The notes below the pieces were generated by a model, which searched no databases, was not told the origin of the DNA, and worked only from the letters and a program-made list of their open reading frames with translations. Below, piece after piece: positions 16,124 through 23,837 of a stretch of DNA of 64,000 nt. How positions within the stretch are numbered: the first letter of the stretch is position 1; every line of letters starts with the position of its first letter. The position numbers and the translations under genes are program-made. Source of the DNA: Bacilliculturomica massiliensis (lineage in GTDB: Bacteria; Bacillota; Clostridia; Peptostreptococcales; Anaerovoracaceae); contig NZ_LR027601.1 of the NCBI RefSeq assembly GCF_900605495.1, forward strand, positions 298,912 to 362,911, given 5' to 3'.

Positions 16124-17602
16124 ATGATTAAATACAAGAGCACGAGAGGCAGCCTGCAGGAGAAGAACGGGGCGCAGGCGATCATAAAAGGGATCGCGGA
16201 GGACAAGGGGCTGTATGTGCCCCAGCGGTTTCCGCAGCTTCCCTGCGCGCTGAGTGAATTGATCGGATCGGACTATCGCCAGGTGGCGTTCCGGGTCCTG
16301 GGACTGTTTCTCACGGATTATCCCCAGGAAGATCTGAAGCGCTGCATCGACAGCGCTTACGACAGCAAATTTGAAGCGCCGGAGATCGCCCCGCTGGTAA
16401 AGGGAGGCGACGCGTATTTCCTTGAACTGTATCACGGGAGGACCGCCGCTTTCAAAGATATGGCGCTGTCGATCCTTCCCTATCTGCTGACCACGGCGAT
16501 GAAAAATGAGAAGGAAGAGAGCCGGATCGTTATTCTGACGGCAACGTCCGGGGATACGGGAAAAGCCGCCCTGGAAGGGTTTGCAGATGTTCCGGGCACG
16601 GAGATCATCGTCTTTTATCCAAACGAGGGCGTCAGCCAGGTACAGGAACGCCAGATGGTGACGCAGGAGGGGAAGAATACCCACGTGTACGCCATACGCG
16701 GCAATTTTGACGACGCGCAGACAGGCGTGAAGCAGATATTCAACGACCAGGCATATGCGGAAGAACTGGCGGCGAAAGGCATGAAGCTCTCCTCGGCCAA
16801 CTCGATCAATATCGGCCGGCTGGTGCCGCAGGTGGCTTACTATGTGTGGGCGTACGTGAAGCTGCTGGAGAAGGGCGTTCTGAAGGAAGGCGAACCCATG
16901 AACGTGGTGGTGCCCACCGGTAATTTCGGAAATATTCTGGCCGCATGGTACGCCAAGCAGATCGGAGTCCCGGTGGACCGTTTCATCTGCGCGTCCAATG
17001 AAAACAAGGTGCTCACTGATTTCATCAATACGGGCGTTTACGATATTCGAAGAGAGTTCCATCTGACCAACTCGCCGTCCATGGATATTTTGATCTCCAG
17101 CAATCTGGAGCGGCTGCTGTATCACTTATCCGGAAATGACGGGGCGGAGATCGCGTCGCTGATGGCGTCTCTGGAAAAGGAAAAGCGCTACGAGGTGAAT
17201 GAAAAGATCAGAGCGGGCCTGGCATCGTTTTACGGCGGTTTTGCCACTGAGGCGGAGACCAAAAAAGCCATCGGCGACATGTATCGGGAAAACGGCTATC
17301 TCATGGACACCCACACGGCGGTGGCCTATAAGGTATACGAGGACTACAGAAAAGAGTCGGGGGACGAAACGCCCGCCGTCATCGCCTCCACGGCCAGCGC
17401 CTATAAGTTTGCGGACAGCGTGGCCGAAGCGATCGGTCTGCCTGAGTTCGCTGACGGGTTTGCGTACATCAGCGCGCTCAACGCGAAGACGGGAGTACGG
17501 GTGCCCCGAGGGTTGGCGGGCCTGGAGCACAAGAAGGTGCTCCACACCGGAGTGTATGACAAGGAAGAACTGCTGGACGCGGTGAGGAACGCGCTGCAGT
17601 AA
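16124..17602 (+). CDS. thrC: Threonine synthase
   Basis: A 492-residue PLP enzyme converting O-phosphohomoserine to threonine. It starts MIKYKSTRGS, typical of the long ThrC form. The PLP lysine lies in GRTAAFKDMALS near residue 111, with TATSGDTGKAALEGF and PTGNFGNILAAWYAKQ as phosphate- and cofactor-binding segments. The start at 16124 follows AAGGAGAG; the frame is open back to 15983 but without family sequence. It stands alone here, with no hom or thrB neighbour, and is followed by a terminator at 17654-17684. Confidence 0.95.
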   Translation: MIKYKSTRGSLQEKNGAQAIIKGIAEDKGLYVPQRFPQLPCALSELIGSDYRQVAFRVLGLFLTDYPQEDLKRCIDSAYDSKFEAPEIAPLVKGGDAYFLELYHGRTAAFKDMALSILPYLLTTAMKNEKEESRIVILTATSGDTGKAALEGFADVPGTEIIVFYPNEGVSQVQERQMVTQEGKNTHVYAIRGNFDDAQTGVKQIFNDQAYAEELAAKGMKLSSANSINIGRLVPQVAYYVWAYVKLLEKGVLKEGEPMNVVVPTGNFGNILAAWYAKQIGVPVDRFICASNENKVLTDFINTGVYDIRREFHLTNSPSMDILISSNLERLLYHLSGNDGAEIASLMASLEKEKRYEVNEKIRAGLASFYGGFATEAETKKAIGDMYRENGYLMDTHTAVAYKVYEDYRKESGDETPAVIASTASAYKFADSVAEAIGLPEFADGFAYISALNAKTGVRVPRGLAGLEHKKVLHTGVYDKEELLDAVRNALQ

Positions 17603-17653
17603 ACAGGCTAAGGCCTGTGCAGGCGGATGGGCAGCTTCTCAATAATATGAAGA

Positions 17654-17684
17654 GGGCGAAAGCACTGGCTGCTTTCGCCCTTTT
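17654..17684. terminator. Terminator between thrC and the convergent membrane-protein gene
   Basis: GGGCGAAAGC (17654-17663) and GCTTTCGCCC (17671-17680) form a perfect stem followed by T4. Confidence 0.85.
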
Positions 17685-17710
17685 GTCTGTCTCTGCTTTT
17701 TCCTGCGGCG

Positions 17711-18610
17711 CTATCTGTCTGCTGCCTGATGATCTGAATTTTCTTTTTTCCATTTGCGCAGACGCCAGATCATAAAGATAACCACTGCCAGAACTGCGAT
17801 AATGATCGGCGAAAACAGCATTAGGGTCATAGGCAGATAGGGACTCCTTAAGGTGCTGAAAATATTCTGATACCAGTTTTCGTCAATGACGATCTTCAGA
17901 TTTTCTGCGGGAAGCGTATCCGAAACGTATTGATATGTACGCGTATCGATTTTTTCAAACTCTAAATTGCTGCGTGATATGACAGGCATATCCTTGTCGA
18001 GATATAAATTTATGGTCAGGTTTTCAAAGCTTTTCCACATTGCCGCGGGGGCGAGGAAGTAATCGATACGCCCCTCTTTTACATTGAAATCATAGTCGGG
18101 GTATCCGCCGAGACGGTAGGCATAAGCGACCACGACGTCGTATTCTTCGTTGGGTTCAAAATCCATCTCAAAGGTTATGCTGTCAACACTCCGCTCCCCC
18201 ATAAGACCTTCGGCCTCCACATCGGAGAGCACAGCATACTGCCAGCCGTCTGTTTTTATCTCCGTATCGTAGTTCAGAACAAAACGTTCCGTTTTAAAAG
18301 AGGTATCTCTGCCGTTGACCGTCACCTGGACGCCGCTGGTCTCGATATTGGGAGAAAGAAACATGGATCGTGTGGAAACGCTTTCATCGGTGGTGTTCTT
18401 CATTCTGTAAGTCGCAGAAATATGCGCCTTTGAACCGTCCACTGTGATATCCAATACCTCTGATAAAACTGATATGGAATCGTTTTTTTCAAATGTTATC
18501 GACGAACCGATATCTGCATCCTCGGGAGCCGCCATATTCGCATAGGCGGCCTGGGGAACGGACAATGCAAAAACGAAAACGAATGCTAAGATTAAACAGA
18601 TCTTTTTCAT
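17711..18610 (-). CDS. Secreted membrane-anchored protein of unknown function downstream of murC
   Basis: A 299-residue protein with a cleavable signal peptide (MKKICLILAFVFVFALSVPQ, cut near AYA-NMAAPEDA). A beta-rich extracellular region of ~230 residues follows, then one membrane helix (MTLMLFSPIIIAVLAVVIFMIW) and a short basic cytoplasmic tail. The outside domain contains repeated immunoglobulin-like beta stretches (ITVDGSKAHISATYRMKN). It resembles the DUF4424-type secreted domain, but I would not insist on the name. It starts 52 nt after murC on the same strand (AGGTGT upstream), so it is probably co-transcribed and may act at the cell wall. Confidence 0.75.
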   Translation of the reverse strand: MKKICLILAFVFVFALSVPQAAYANMAAPEDADIGSSITFEKNDSISVLSEVLDITVDGSKAHISATYRMKNTTDESVSTRSMFLSPNIETSGVQVTVNGRDTSFKTERFVLNYDTEIKTDGWQYAVLSDVEAEGLMGERSVDSITFEMDFEPNEEYDVVVAYAYRLGGYPDYDFNVKEGRIDYFLAPAAMWKSFENLTINLYLDKDMPVISRSNLEFEKIDTRTYQYVSDTLPAENLKIVIDENWYQNIFSTLRSPYLPMTLMLFSPIIIAVLAVVIFMIWRLRKWKKENSDHQAADR

Positions 18611-18662
18611 AATGACACCTGCATCACTTTCGCAGATCCGGATCCGATTCCAGCTTTCTTCA

Positions 18663-20057
18663 TCAGCCGTTGGCCCGGTCTTTATCCAGAACGATCTCCG
18701 CAACCTTGTAGATATCGCCTGCTCCCATGGTCAGCACCAGATCGTTCTGATCGGCGTTGTTGAGGACGAAGTTTGCCATCTCGTCGAAGTCGGAGATAAA
18801 GTAGACTTCTTTGCCGGGATGTACGCGTTTGATCTCCGCCACCAGTTCTTTGGAGCTGATCTTGTAGATATTCTTTTCGCGGGCCGCATAGATCTCCGCC
18901 ACGATGATTTTATCCGCGTCTGTAAAGGCGTCGGCAAAGTCGTCAAAGAGGGCCATGGTCCGCGTGTAAGTATGGGGCTGAAACAGGCACCACAGAGCGT
19001 TGTGGGGAATGTTCTGCGCCGCGGAGAGCGTCGCTTTTATCTCTGTGGGATGGTGGGCGTAATCGTCCACGATGCGGATATTATTCTTTGTCACTCCGAT
19101 GACGTCGAAGCGGCGCTGAGTGCCGGTGAAGCTCTCCAGAGTGGACACGATATCGGTTATCTCCACGCCCAGGCTGTGGCAGCAGGCCACTGCGGCCAGA
19201 CTGTTGGCGATATTGTGTTCGCCGGGCACGGAAAGCTGCAGCGTGCAGAGCTTCTTTCTGCCCTTGTAAAGGTCGTAAGAGGGCATGCCGAAGGAGTTGA
19301 ATTCGATGTTTGAGGCATAATAATCGGACTGATCGTTAAAACCGAAGGTGATCACGTTGCAGGGCAGATCCCGGACCACTGTTTTCACAAAGGGATTTGC
19401 GTCGTACGCGATGACCGTGCCGTTTTGCGGGACCAGTTTGGCAAAGCGGTCGAAGGAACTGACGATGTGTTCGATGTCTTTAAAATAGTCCAGGTGATCC
19501 GAGTCAATGTTCAGAATGATCTCGATCTTGGGACGGAGAGACAGAAAGCTGTCCATGTATTCACAGGCTTCTGTCACGAAATAATCGCTGGTGCCGACCT
19601 TCACATTCCCCTTGATCTCCGCCAGATTGCCTCCCACCAGAATGGTTGGATTTTTCCGGGCGTGTTCCAGAATGAGAGAGATCATGGAAGTAGTGGTGGT
19701 CTTTCCATGGGTGCCGGAGATAGCGATACTGCTCTCGTATCCGTCCATGAGGGCGCCCAGCGCTTCCGCTCTGGTAGCCGTCCGGATCCCCTGTTCGGCC
19801 GCAGCCACCAGTTCCGGATTTTCCTGGGAGACGGCGGCGGAATAGACCACCAGGTCCGCGCCGGTGATATTTTCCGCGCTGTGTTCATAATAGATCGTAG
19901 CGCCGCAGCTTTCCAGATGCTGAGTGGTATCGCTGGCTTTCATATCGGAACCTGAAACGGTATAACCCCGTACCAGAAAAATCTCGGCGATGGCAGACAG
20001 GCCGATCCCGCCGATCCCAATGCAGTGCACGTGTTTAAACTCCGATAAATTCAACAT
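18663..20057 (-). CDS. murC: UDP-N-acetylmuramate--L-alanine ligase
   Basis: A 464-residue cytoplasmic Mur ligase that adds L-alanine to UDP-MurNAc with ATP. The N-terminal Rossmann part starts with HCIGIGGIGLSAIAE, the ATP loop SGTHGKTTTT is near residue 110, and DDYAHHPTEIKATL lies in the C-terminal region; length is normal. The start at 20057 is chosen because GGAGG sits 5 nt upstream, within the first codons of a four-residue-longer alternative (20069). No other mur genes are adjacent. Confidence 0.95.
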   Translation of the reverse strand: MLNLSEFKHVHCIGIGGIGLSAIAEIFLVRGYTVSGSDMKASDTTQHLESCGATIYYEHSAENITGADLVVYSAAVSQENPELVAAAEQGIRTATRAEALGALMDGYESSIAISGTHGKTTTTSMISLILEHARKNPTILVGGNLAEIKGNVKVGTSDYFVTEACEYMDSFLSLRPKIEIILNIDSDHLDYFKDIEHIVSSFDRFAKLVPQNGTVIAYDANPFVKTVVRDLPCNVITFGFNDQSDYYASNIEFNSFGMPSYDLYKGRKKLCTLQLSVPGEHNIANSLAAVACCHSLGVEITDIVSTLESFTGTQRRFDVIGVTKNNIRIVDDYAHHPTEIKATLSAAQNIPHNALWCLFQPHTYTRTMALFDDFADAFTDADKIIVAEIYAAREKNIYKISSKELVAEIKRVHPGKEVYFISDFDEMANFVLNNADQNDLVLTMGAGDIYKVAEIVLDKDRANG

Positions 20058-20157
20058 TTTGTCCTCCATATATATTGCGATTGCAGATCGTATGCGACCG
20101 CCGCTTTATCTCTGCTGTGCCGGTGATGTGCGCGGTAAAAGATAACCGCACGCTCAT

Positions 20158-20232
20158 TCATGTGATCCGCACATGGCGTCCGCCGTGCACAGAATCGTAT
20201 AATATCCGCTCTGCGGATATTATACCATAAAT
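20158..20232 (+). repeat. Dispersed two-hairpin element, copy B
   Basis: The conserved block (CCGCACATGGCGTCCGCC, then GTGCACAGAATC) occupies about 20163-20194. It is followed by the right hairpin TATAATATCCGC tct GCGGATATTATA at about 20197-20223. The two central stem pairs differ from copies A and C yet remain complementary. The left side has an unrelated hairpin (GCGGT/ACCGC at about 20133-20152). The copy lies in the spacer between divergent murC and purR. Confidence 0.75.
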
Positions 20233-20254
20233 AAAAGAGAAGAATGCGGCGAAT

Positions 20255-20283
20255 TTGACAAAACAGCAGAAAACGAATAGAAT
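20255..20283 (+). promoter_or_regulatory. purR promoter
   Basis: TTGACA (20255-20260) and TAGAAT (20278-20283) have 17-bp spacing. The leader to purR is about 125 nt and GC-rich, with the perfect palindrome CGGGCGCCCG at about 20323-20332. No PurBox pair was recognised. Confidence 0.65.
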
Positions 20284-20413
20284 CAATCCATAGTATTCAG
20301 ACCGGCCTTTGGATGTGACAGGCGGGCGCCCGCCGAGGCACGGCAGAGGCGCGGGCCGGTCCGTCGCAGGGCCGGAGCGGCAGTGGAACGTAAGGAAAAA
20401 TGGGAGGAAAAGG

Positions 20414-21241
20414 ATGAAGCGAACGGAACGCGTGGGAGCGATGATACACATACTCAGTCAAAACCCCAACAAGGTGTTTTCTCTGGCGCATTTCTGCGAA
20501 ATGTTCGGCTGCGCAAAATCCAGCATCAGCGAGGACGCGGCTCTGGCGCGCCAGGCCCTTGAAGCGTCGGGACTGGGCTGTATCGAGACAGCTGCCGGCG
20601 CCAAGGGCGGACTGCGGTACGTGCCGTTTATTTCAGAAAAGGAAGCGGACGCCCTTTTGACGGAGCTGTGTGATAAATTGAATGACAGAGGGAGGATCCT
20701 GGGGAACGGATTTCTCTATACCTCCGACGTCATGTTTGATCCGGGGATCACCAAGCGGGCCGCCAGGATCTTCGCGGCCAGATTCGCCCAGTCCGGGGGC
20801 GATTATGTGGTGACGGTGGAGACGAAGGGGATACCTGTGGCGCTGATGACGGCGGAGCTTCTGAATCTTCCGCTGGTAGTCATACGCCGTGAGAGCAAAA
20901 TATCCGAGGGATCCACGGTGAGCATCAACTATTTTTCCGGTTCAGCAGAGCGGGTGCAGAAGATGTCCATCGCCAAGCGGGCGGTGAAAGCGGGCAACCG
21001 CGCTATCATCATCGACGATTTCATGCGGGCGGGAGGAAGTGTGAAAGGAATACGCGATATGATGCGGGAGTTCGACGTGGAGGTGGCGGGGACCGGCGTG
21101 GTCATCGCCGCGAAGACGCCGGAGAAGAAGAAAGTGCAGGATTATTTTCCGCTTCTCTACCTGGGAGAGGTGGACGAAGACGCCGGAACCATTGAATTAT
21201 CAAGAAACGAAGACATTTTTACAGTTAATTTGAAGGAATAG
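20414..21241 (+). CDS. purR: Purine operon repressor PurR
   Basis: A 275-residue regulator of the Bacillus-type PurR family. An N-terminal winged helix (residues ~1-70, KRTERVGAMIHILSQNPNKVFSL) is joined to a phosphoribosyltransferase-like domain. The PRPP motif AIIIDDFMRAGGS is near residue 197. PurR represses purine genes and is released by PRPP. The start at 20414 follows GGGAGGAAAAGG. It is first in the conserved order purR-spoVG-glmU-prs-pth-mfd, and the PRPP synthetase gene prs lies downstream. Confidence 0.95.
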   Translation: MKRTERVGAMIHILSQNPNKVFSLAHFCEMFGCAKSSISEDAALARQALEASGLGCIETAAGAKGGLRYVPFISEKEADALLTELCDKLNDRGRILGNGFLYTSDVMFDPGITKRAARIFAARFAQSGGDYVVTVETKGIPVALMTAELLNLPLVVIRRESKISEGSTVSINYFSGSAERVQKMSIAKRAVKAGNRAIIIDDFMRAGGSVKGIRDMMREFDVEVAGTGVVIAAKTPEKKKVQDYFPLLYLGEVDEDAGTIELSRNEDIFTVNLKE

Positions 21242-21252
21242 AAAGAAAACGG

Positions 21253-21281
21253 TTGTCGGAATCAGGAAGAAGTTGTATAAT
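21253..21281 (+). promoter_or_regulatory. spoVG promoter
   Basis: TTGTCG (21253-21258) and TATAAT (21276-21281) have 17-bp spacing, about 60 bp before the start codon. Confidence 0.6.
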
Positions 21282-21344
21282 ATTGACACAGACTATAGCC
21301 TACATATAGTTTCGGAATTGATCATGAAGGGTGGTGTGTGCACG

Positions 21345-21758
21345 GTGGAAATCACTGATGTAAGAATCCGCAGGATCGACGACGAGGGCAAGATGAAGGC
21401 AGTTGCGTCAATTACGTTTGACAGTGAATTTGTGATTCACGACATCAAGATCGTGAGTGGAAAGAATGGAATGTTCGTGGCCATGCCCAGCAAAAAGATC
21501 GGGCAGACTTATAAGGACGTGGCTCATCCGCTGACGCCGGAGACGAGACAGAAGATCTCCGACGCGATATTCAGCAGGTACGAGGAAGCGCTGGCAGAGC
21601 GGGAGAGCACGTCGGAGAGTCCGCGTCAAGATGAACTCCAGACAAAGGAAAATGAAGAAACGGAATACGCAGTGTGTGCGGGCGGCGGCGAAGAGACCGC
21701 AGAGCCTGAAGATGCGGCAGTGGCTGCAGCAGCCATCGGACCCAGTGTCGAAGTGTAG
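21345..21758 (+). CDS. spoVG: SpoVG regulatory protein with long acidic tail
   Basis: A 137-residue protein. The first ~85 residues are a canonical SpoVG domain (VEITDVRIRRIDDEGKMKAV, then IHDIKIV and FVAMPSKK), a nucleic-acid-binding regulator linked to sporulation and envelope genes. The last ~50 residues are an unusually long Glu/Ala-rich tail; most SpoVG proteins end near residue 85-97. I choose GTG 21345, which gives the normal beginning and follows AAGGGTGGT; ATG 21324 is an alternative. It is closed by a terminator at 21786-21822. Confidence 0.93.
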   Translation: MEITDVRIRRIDDEGKMKAVASITFDSEFVIHDIKIVSGKNGMFVAMPSKKIGQTYKDVAHPLTPETRQKISDAIFSRYEEALAERESTSESPRQDELQTKENEETEYAVCAGGGEETAEPEDAAVAAAAIGPSVEV

Positions 21759-21785
21759 GAAGGATCAGGTACGGGTACAGTCCAT

Positions 21786-21822
21786 AAAAAAACAGCGGCG
21801 AGATAAAGACCGCTGTTTTTTT
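21786..21822. terminator. Terminator between spoVG and the convergent repressor gene
   Basis: A7CAGCGG (21786-21798) pairs with CCGCTGT7 (21810-21822): a perfect stem with A- and T-tracts on both sides. Confidence 0.9.
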
Positions 21823-21869
21823 GTCCTTTTAAAATGGGGAGGATTCCCGCCACGCAGCATAGAGACCGG

Positions 21870-22328
21870 TCACTGCCGGCGGCCGGAACAGATGCGGTAA
21901 CGGCGAAATGCCTGAACGATCTCAAGAATACAGTCCAGATCATCTTCAGAAAAATCGTTTACGGCGGCAAAAAGTTCGGAAAGCCGCAGGTCGGTACCAG
22001 CCGCGCCGGGCTCACCTAGGGCCGTACTCCGTGCGAACTGTTTTACCTTGTCGATCATATCGTCTGTCACCATTTCAGGGGGCATGCCAAAAAGCTCAGC
22101 CTTGAGCTCGTCGCCGCCTGTCTGCGGCGACGGGGCTTCCCTGCCCGACAGGTAATCTACCGTGACGCCGAAATAGTCGGCCAGCTTCCGGAGTTTATCG
22201 GAAGACGGAACGCTGCCCCGTTTCCATTTTGAAATGGTGCCGCGTCCAAAATCCAGCTCCCGTTCCAGCGCAGATTGGCTCAGCCCTTTTTCTTTTGACA
22301 ACCTGAGTATAGTCTCGTATACCGACAT
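21870..22328 (-). CDS. XRE-family repressor (HTH_3), probably autoregulated
   Basis: A 152-residue protein. The N-terminal XRE helix-turn-helix (ETILRLSKEKGLSQSALERELDFGRGTISKWKRG) lies in residues 1-60, and a helical C-terminal region without a recognised fold follows. ATG 22328 is preceded by AGGAGG. Its own upstream region contains four related dyads built on CGCTGAA/TTCAGCG, two of them inside promoter spacers, so it very likely represses its own transcription and the facing plus-strand promoter. Phage-type repressors look alike, but no phage genes are nearby. Confidence 0.88.
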   Translation of the reverse strand: MSVYETILRLSKEKGLSQSALERELDFGRGTISKWKRGSVPSSDKLRKLADYFGVTVDYLSGREAPSPQTGGDELKAELFGMPPEMVTDDMIDKVKQFARSTALGEPGAAGTDLRLSELFAAVNDFSEDDLDCILEIVQAFRRYRICSGRRQ

Positions 22329-22361
22329 GAAATTCCTCCTGAAAAATGTCAGCGGAAGCCA

Positions 22362-22390
22362 TTGACAACGCTGAAATAATTCAGTATAAT
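22362..22390 (+). promoter_or_regulatory. Consensus plus-strand promoter with operator in its spacer
   Basis: TTGACA (22362-22367) and TATAAT (22385-22390) are both perfect, with a 17-bp spacer that contains the dyad GCTGAA/TTCAG (22369-22385). It reads right, away from the repressor gene, into a region with no open frame but much RNA structure. Confidence 0.78.
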
Positions 22391-22488
22391 CTAAGTGATC
22401 GCTGAACGGTTTCAGCGCGCAAAAAGCCGCTGAACATATTCTGTACATAATTGGTGTGATTACTTATTATGATAGAATAATTTCAGCG
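22369..22488. promoter_or_regulatory. Four repressor operators (CGCTGAA...TTCAGCG)
   Basis: The dyads are at 22369-22385, 22400-22417 (the most symmetric, CGCTGAA cgg TTTCAGCG), 22428-22443 (right arm weaker) and 22474-22488. All share CGCTGAA-N3/4-TTC. The first and last lie between the -35 and -10 boxes of opposite promoters; the middle two lie between the transcription starts. They are presumably bound by the XRE protein encoded at 21870-22328. Confidence 0.7.
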
Positions 22489-22497
22489 ATGTGTCAA
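22469..22497 (-). promoter_or_regulatory. Promoter of the XRE repressor gene
   Basis: On the minus strand TTGACA (22497-22492) and TATCAT (22474-22469) have 17-bp spacing, with an operator half-palindrome in the spacer. It faces the plus-strand promoter at 22362-22390, so the two transcripts would overlap by about 65 nt. Confidence 0.7.
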
Positions 22498-22713
22498 CGG
22501 TTAATCAGAGGGGCGCCTGCTAGAGGTCGATTTACACACACAGCCGAAATATAAGCGACGGACGGCCCTCTGAACCGTTCCAGTCCGGTTCCGGATGACC
22601 GCAGCGCAATGCATTGCCTGTTTATAAAGCATTGCGGTTATTTGCATGCCAGCCTAAAGGGAAGCGTCGATTTCGACCAAGGTCCCATAAGGAAAGAAAA
22701 ATAGTTTCATAGC

Positions 22714-22745
22714 CGCTGGGGAGTCAGACTCCCCAGCGTTTTTTT
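22714..22745 (+). terminator. Terminator of the candidate RNA
   Basis: CGCTGGGGAGT (22714-22724) and ACTCCCCAGCG (22728-22738) form a perfect stem on a 3-nt loop, followed by T7. Confidence 0.92.
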
Positions 22746-22778
22746 GCTGCGGCCGGGTAGCGATATGGACGGAATAAC

Positions 22779-22846
22779 AAAAAAGTTTACCTCGTGAAAG
22801 TGAGCCCGTAGGGCAAATAAGTTTTCGAAGGAAACTTTTTTATTTT
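22779..22846 (+). repeat. Dispersed three-hairpin element, copy 2
   Basis: It matches copy 1 (12105-12170) over its whole length with scattered changes. GTCC gca GGGC becomes GCCC gta GGGC and GTTTCC becomes GTTTTC, both keeping pairs. The first hairpin is less perfect here. It ends in T6 just before the glmU promoter. Confidence 0.7.
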
Positions 22847-22851
22847 TATCT

Positions 22852-22879
22852 TTGAGTTTACCTTGTTCAGTGGTATACT
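22852..22879 (+). promoter_or_regulatory. Promoter of the GlmU-like gene
   Basis: TTGAGT (22852-22857) and TATACT (22874-22879) have 16-bp spacing. Confidence 0.5.
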
Positions 22880-22959
22880 GATAACGTATGACGGTACGGC
22901 CGGAAACGTTTATCCGCCTGGGCGGAACGCACCGGAAAAAGCCGAAATGGAGGCAATGC

Positions 22960-23697
22960 ATGGACGAAAGTACAAAAAGTATGGAAAACATAGAACAGTT
23001 AATGGAACGGGAACAGAAGAAAGCGCAGGCCCGGCTTCAGATCGTGCTCAGGCATATTCAGGCGGGCGTGGAATTTGTGGACTGGAAGTCCGCTTATATC
23101 GACGAGACGGTGGAGATCGGCGAAGGTACGGTGATCTGGCCGGGAGCCATCCTCTGCGGCTGCACGAAGATCGGCAGGAACTGCGTCATCGGCCACAACA
23201 CCCGTATCGTGGACAGTACCATCGCAGATGAGGTGGAGATCCAGAGTTCGGAGATCCTGGAAAGCACCGTGGGCAGTTTCACAAAGGTGGGGCCCTTCGC
23301 GTATCTGCGGCCCAACAGCCACATCGGCGAGCACGCCAAGGTGGGCGATTTTGTGGAAGTGAAAAACTCCACCCTTGGAAACAACTCGAAAGCGTCCCAT
23401 CTCACCTATATCGGGGATTCCGACGTAGGGGACAATGTGAATCTGGGATGCGGCGTGGTATTTGTCAACTATGACGGGCAGAATAAACACAGATCTGTGG
23501 TGAAGGACGGCGCATTCATCGGCTGCAATACCAATCTGGTCTCACCGGTCACGGTGGGCGGGAAGGCATATGTGGCCGCGGGCACCACGCTGACGTCGGA
23601 CGTACCCGACGGGGCTCTGGCTGTAGGAAGGGCGAAGCAGAAGAATCTGGAAGGCTGGGTCGGGAAGCGGGGACTCCTCGACAAGAAGAAAAAATAA
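22960..23697 (+). CDS. GlmU-type acetyltransferase lacking the uridylyltransferase half
   Basis: A 245-residue protein. After a charged helix (residues 1-45) comes a left-handed beta-helix of hexapeptide repeats (VEIGEGTVIWPGA onward). It ends in the GlmU acetyltransferase region: PFAYLRPNSHIGEHAKVGDFVEVKNSTLG, then SHLTYIGDSDVG and NYDGQNKHRSVV. Full GlmU has ~455 residues with an N-terminal pyrophosphorylase (LAAGxGTRM); that half is absent, although the gene sits exactly where glmU normally lies, between spoVG and prs. It should acetylate glucosamine-1-phosphate; the UTP-using step must be encoded elsewhere. ATG 22960 follows GGAGG. Confidence 0.88.
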   Translation: MDESTKSMENIEQLMEREQKKAQARLQIVLRHIQAGVEFVDWKSAYIDETVEIGEGTVIWPGAILCGCTKIGRNCVIGHNTRIVDSTIADEVEIQSSEILESTVGSFTKVGPFAYLRPNSHIGEHAKVGDFVEVKNSTLGNNSKASHLTYIGDSDVGDNVNLGCGVVFVNYDGQNKHRSVVKDGAFIGCNTNLVSPVTVGGKAYVAAGTTLTSDVPDGALAVGRAKQKNLEGWVGKRGLLDKKKK

Positions 23698-23837
23698 GCG
23701 ATCAACATCAACGAAGGCAGTGAAGCGACTGCGGCAGGCTGTAGTGCAAAAGCATACGGCCGGGCCCGGCTTGTAAAAACAACGGCAGAAAAAAGGAGCG
23801 GACCCCGCCGGCCCGCTCCGGGAAAGAGAGGAAAAGA

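Larger units (their letters stand above)
22397..22745 (+). ncRNA. Candidate structured non-coding RNA
   Basis: From the predicted start (~22397) of a consensus promoter to a strong terminator (22714-22745) there is no open frame over about 12 codons. There is much pairing: CAGAGGG (~22506) with CCCTCTG (~22567-22573), GTCG with CGAC inside it, GAACCG/CGGTTC (~22573-22592), CGCAATGC/GCATTGCG (~22600-22635) and GTCG atTT CGAC within a GGG/CCC closing helix (~22660-22686). The 5' ~65 nt would be antisense to the repressor mRNA leader. I do not recognise an Rfam family; it does not look like 6S, SRP or tmRNA. Confidence 0.5.

Noticed and set aside
21870-22745. Repressor locus as a prophage immunity region
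   Set aside because: The promoter layout resembles a lysis-lysogeny switch, but flanking genes are the conserved spoVG and glmU region with no integrase, Cro or structural genes.
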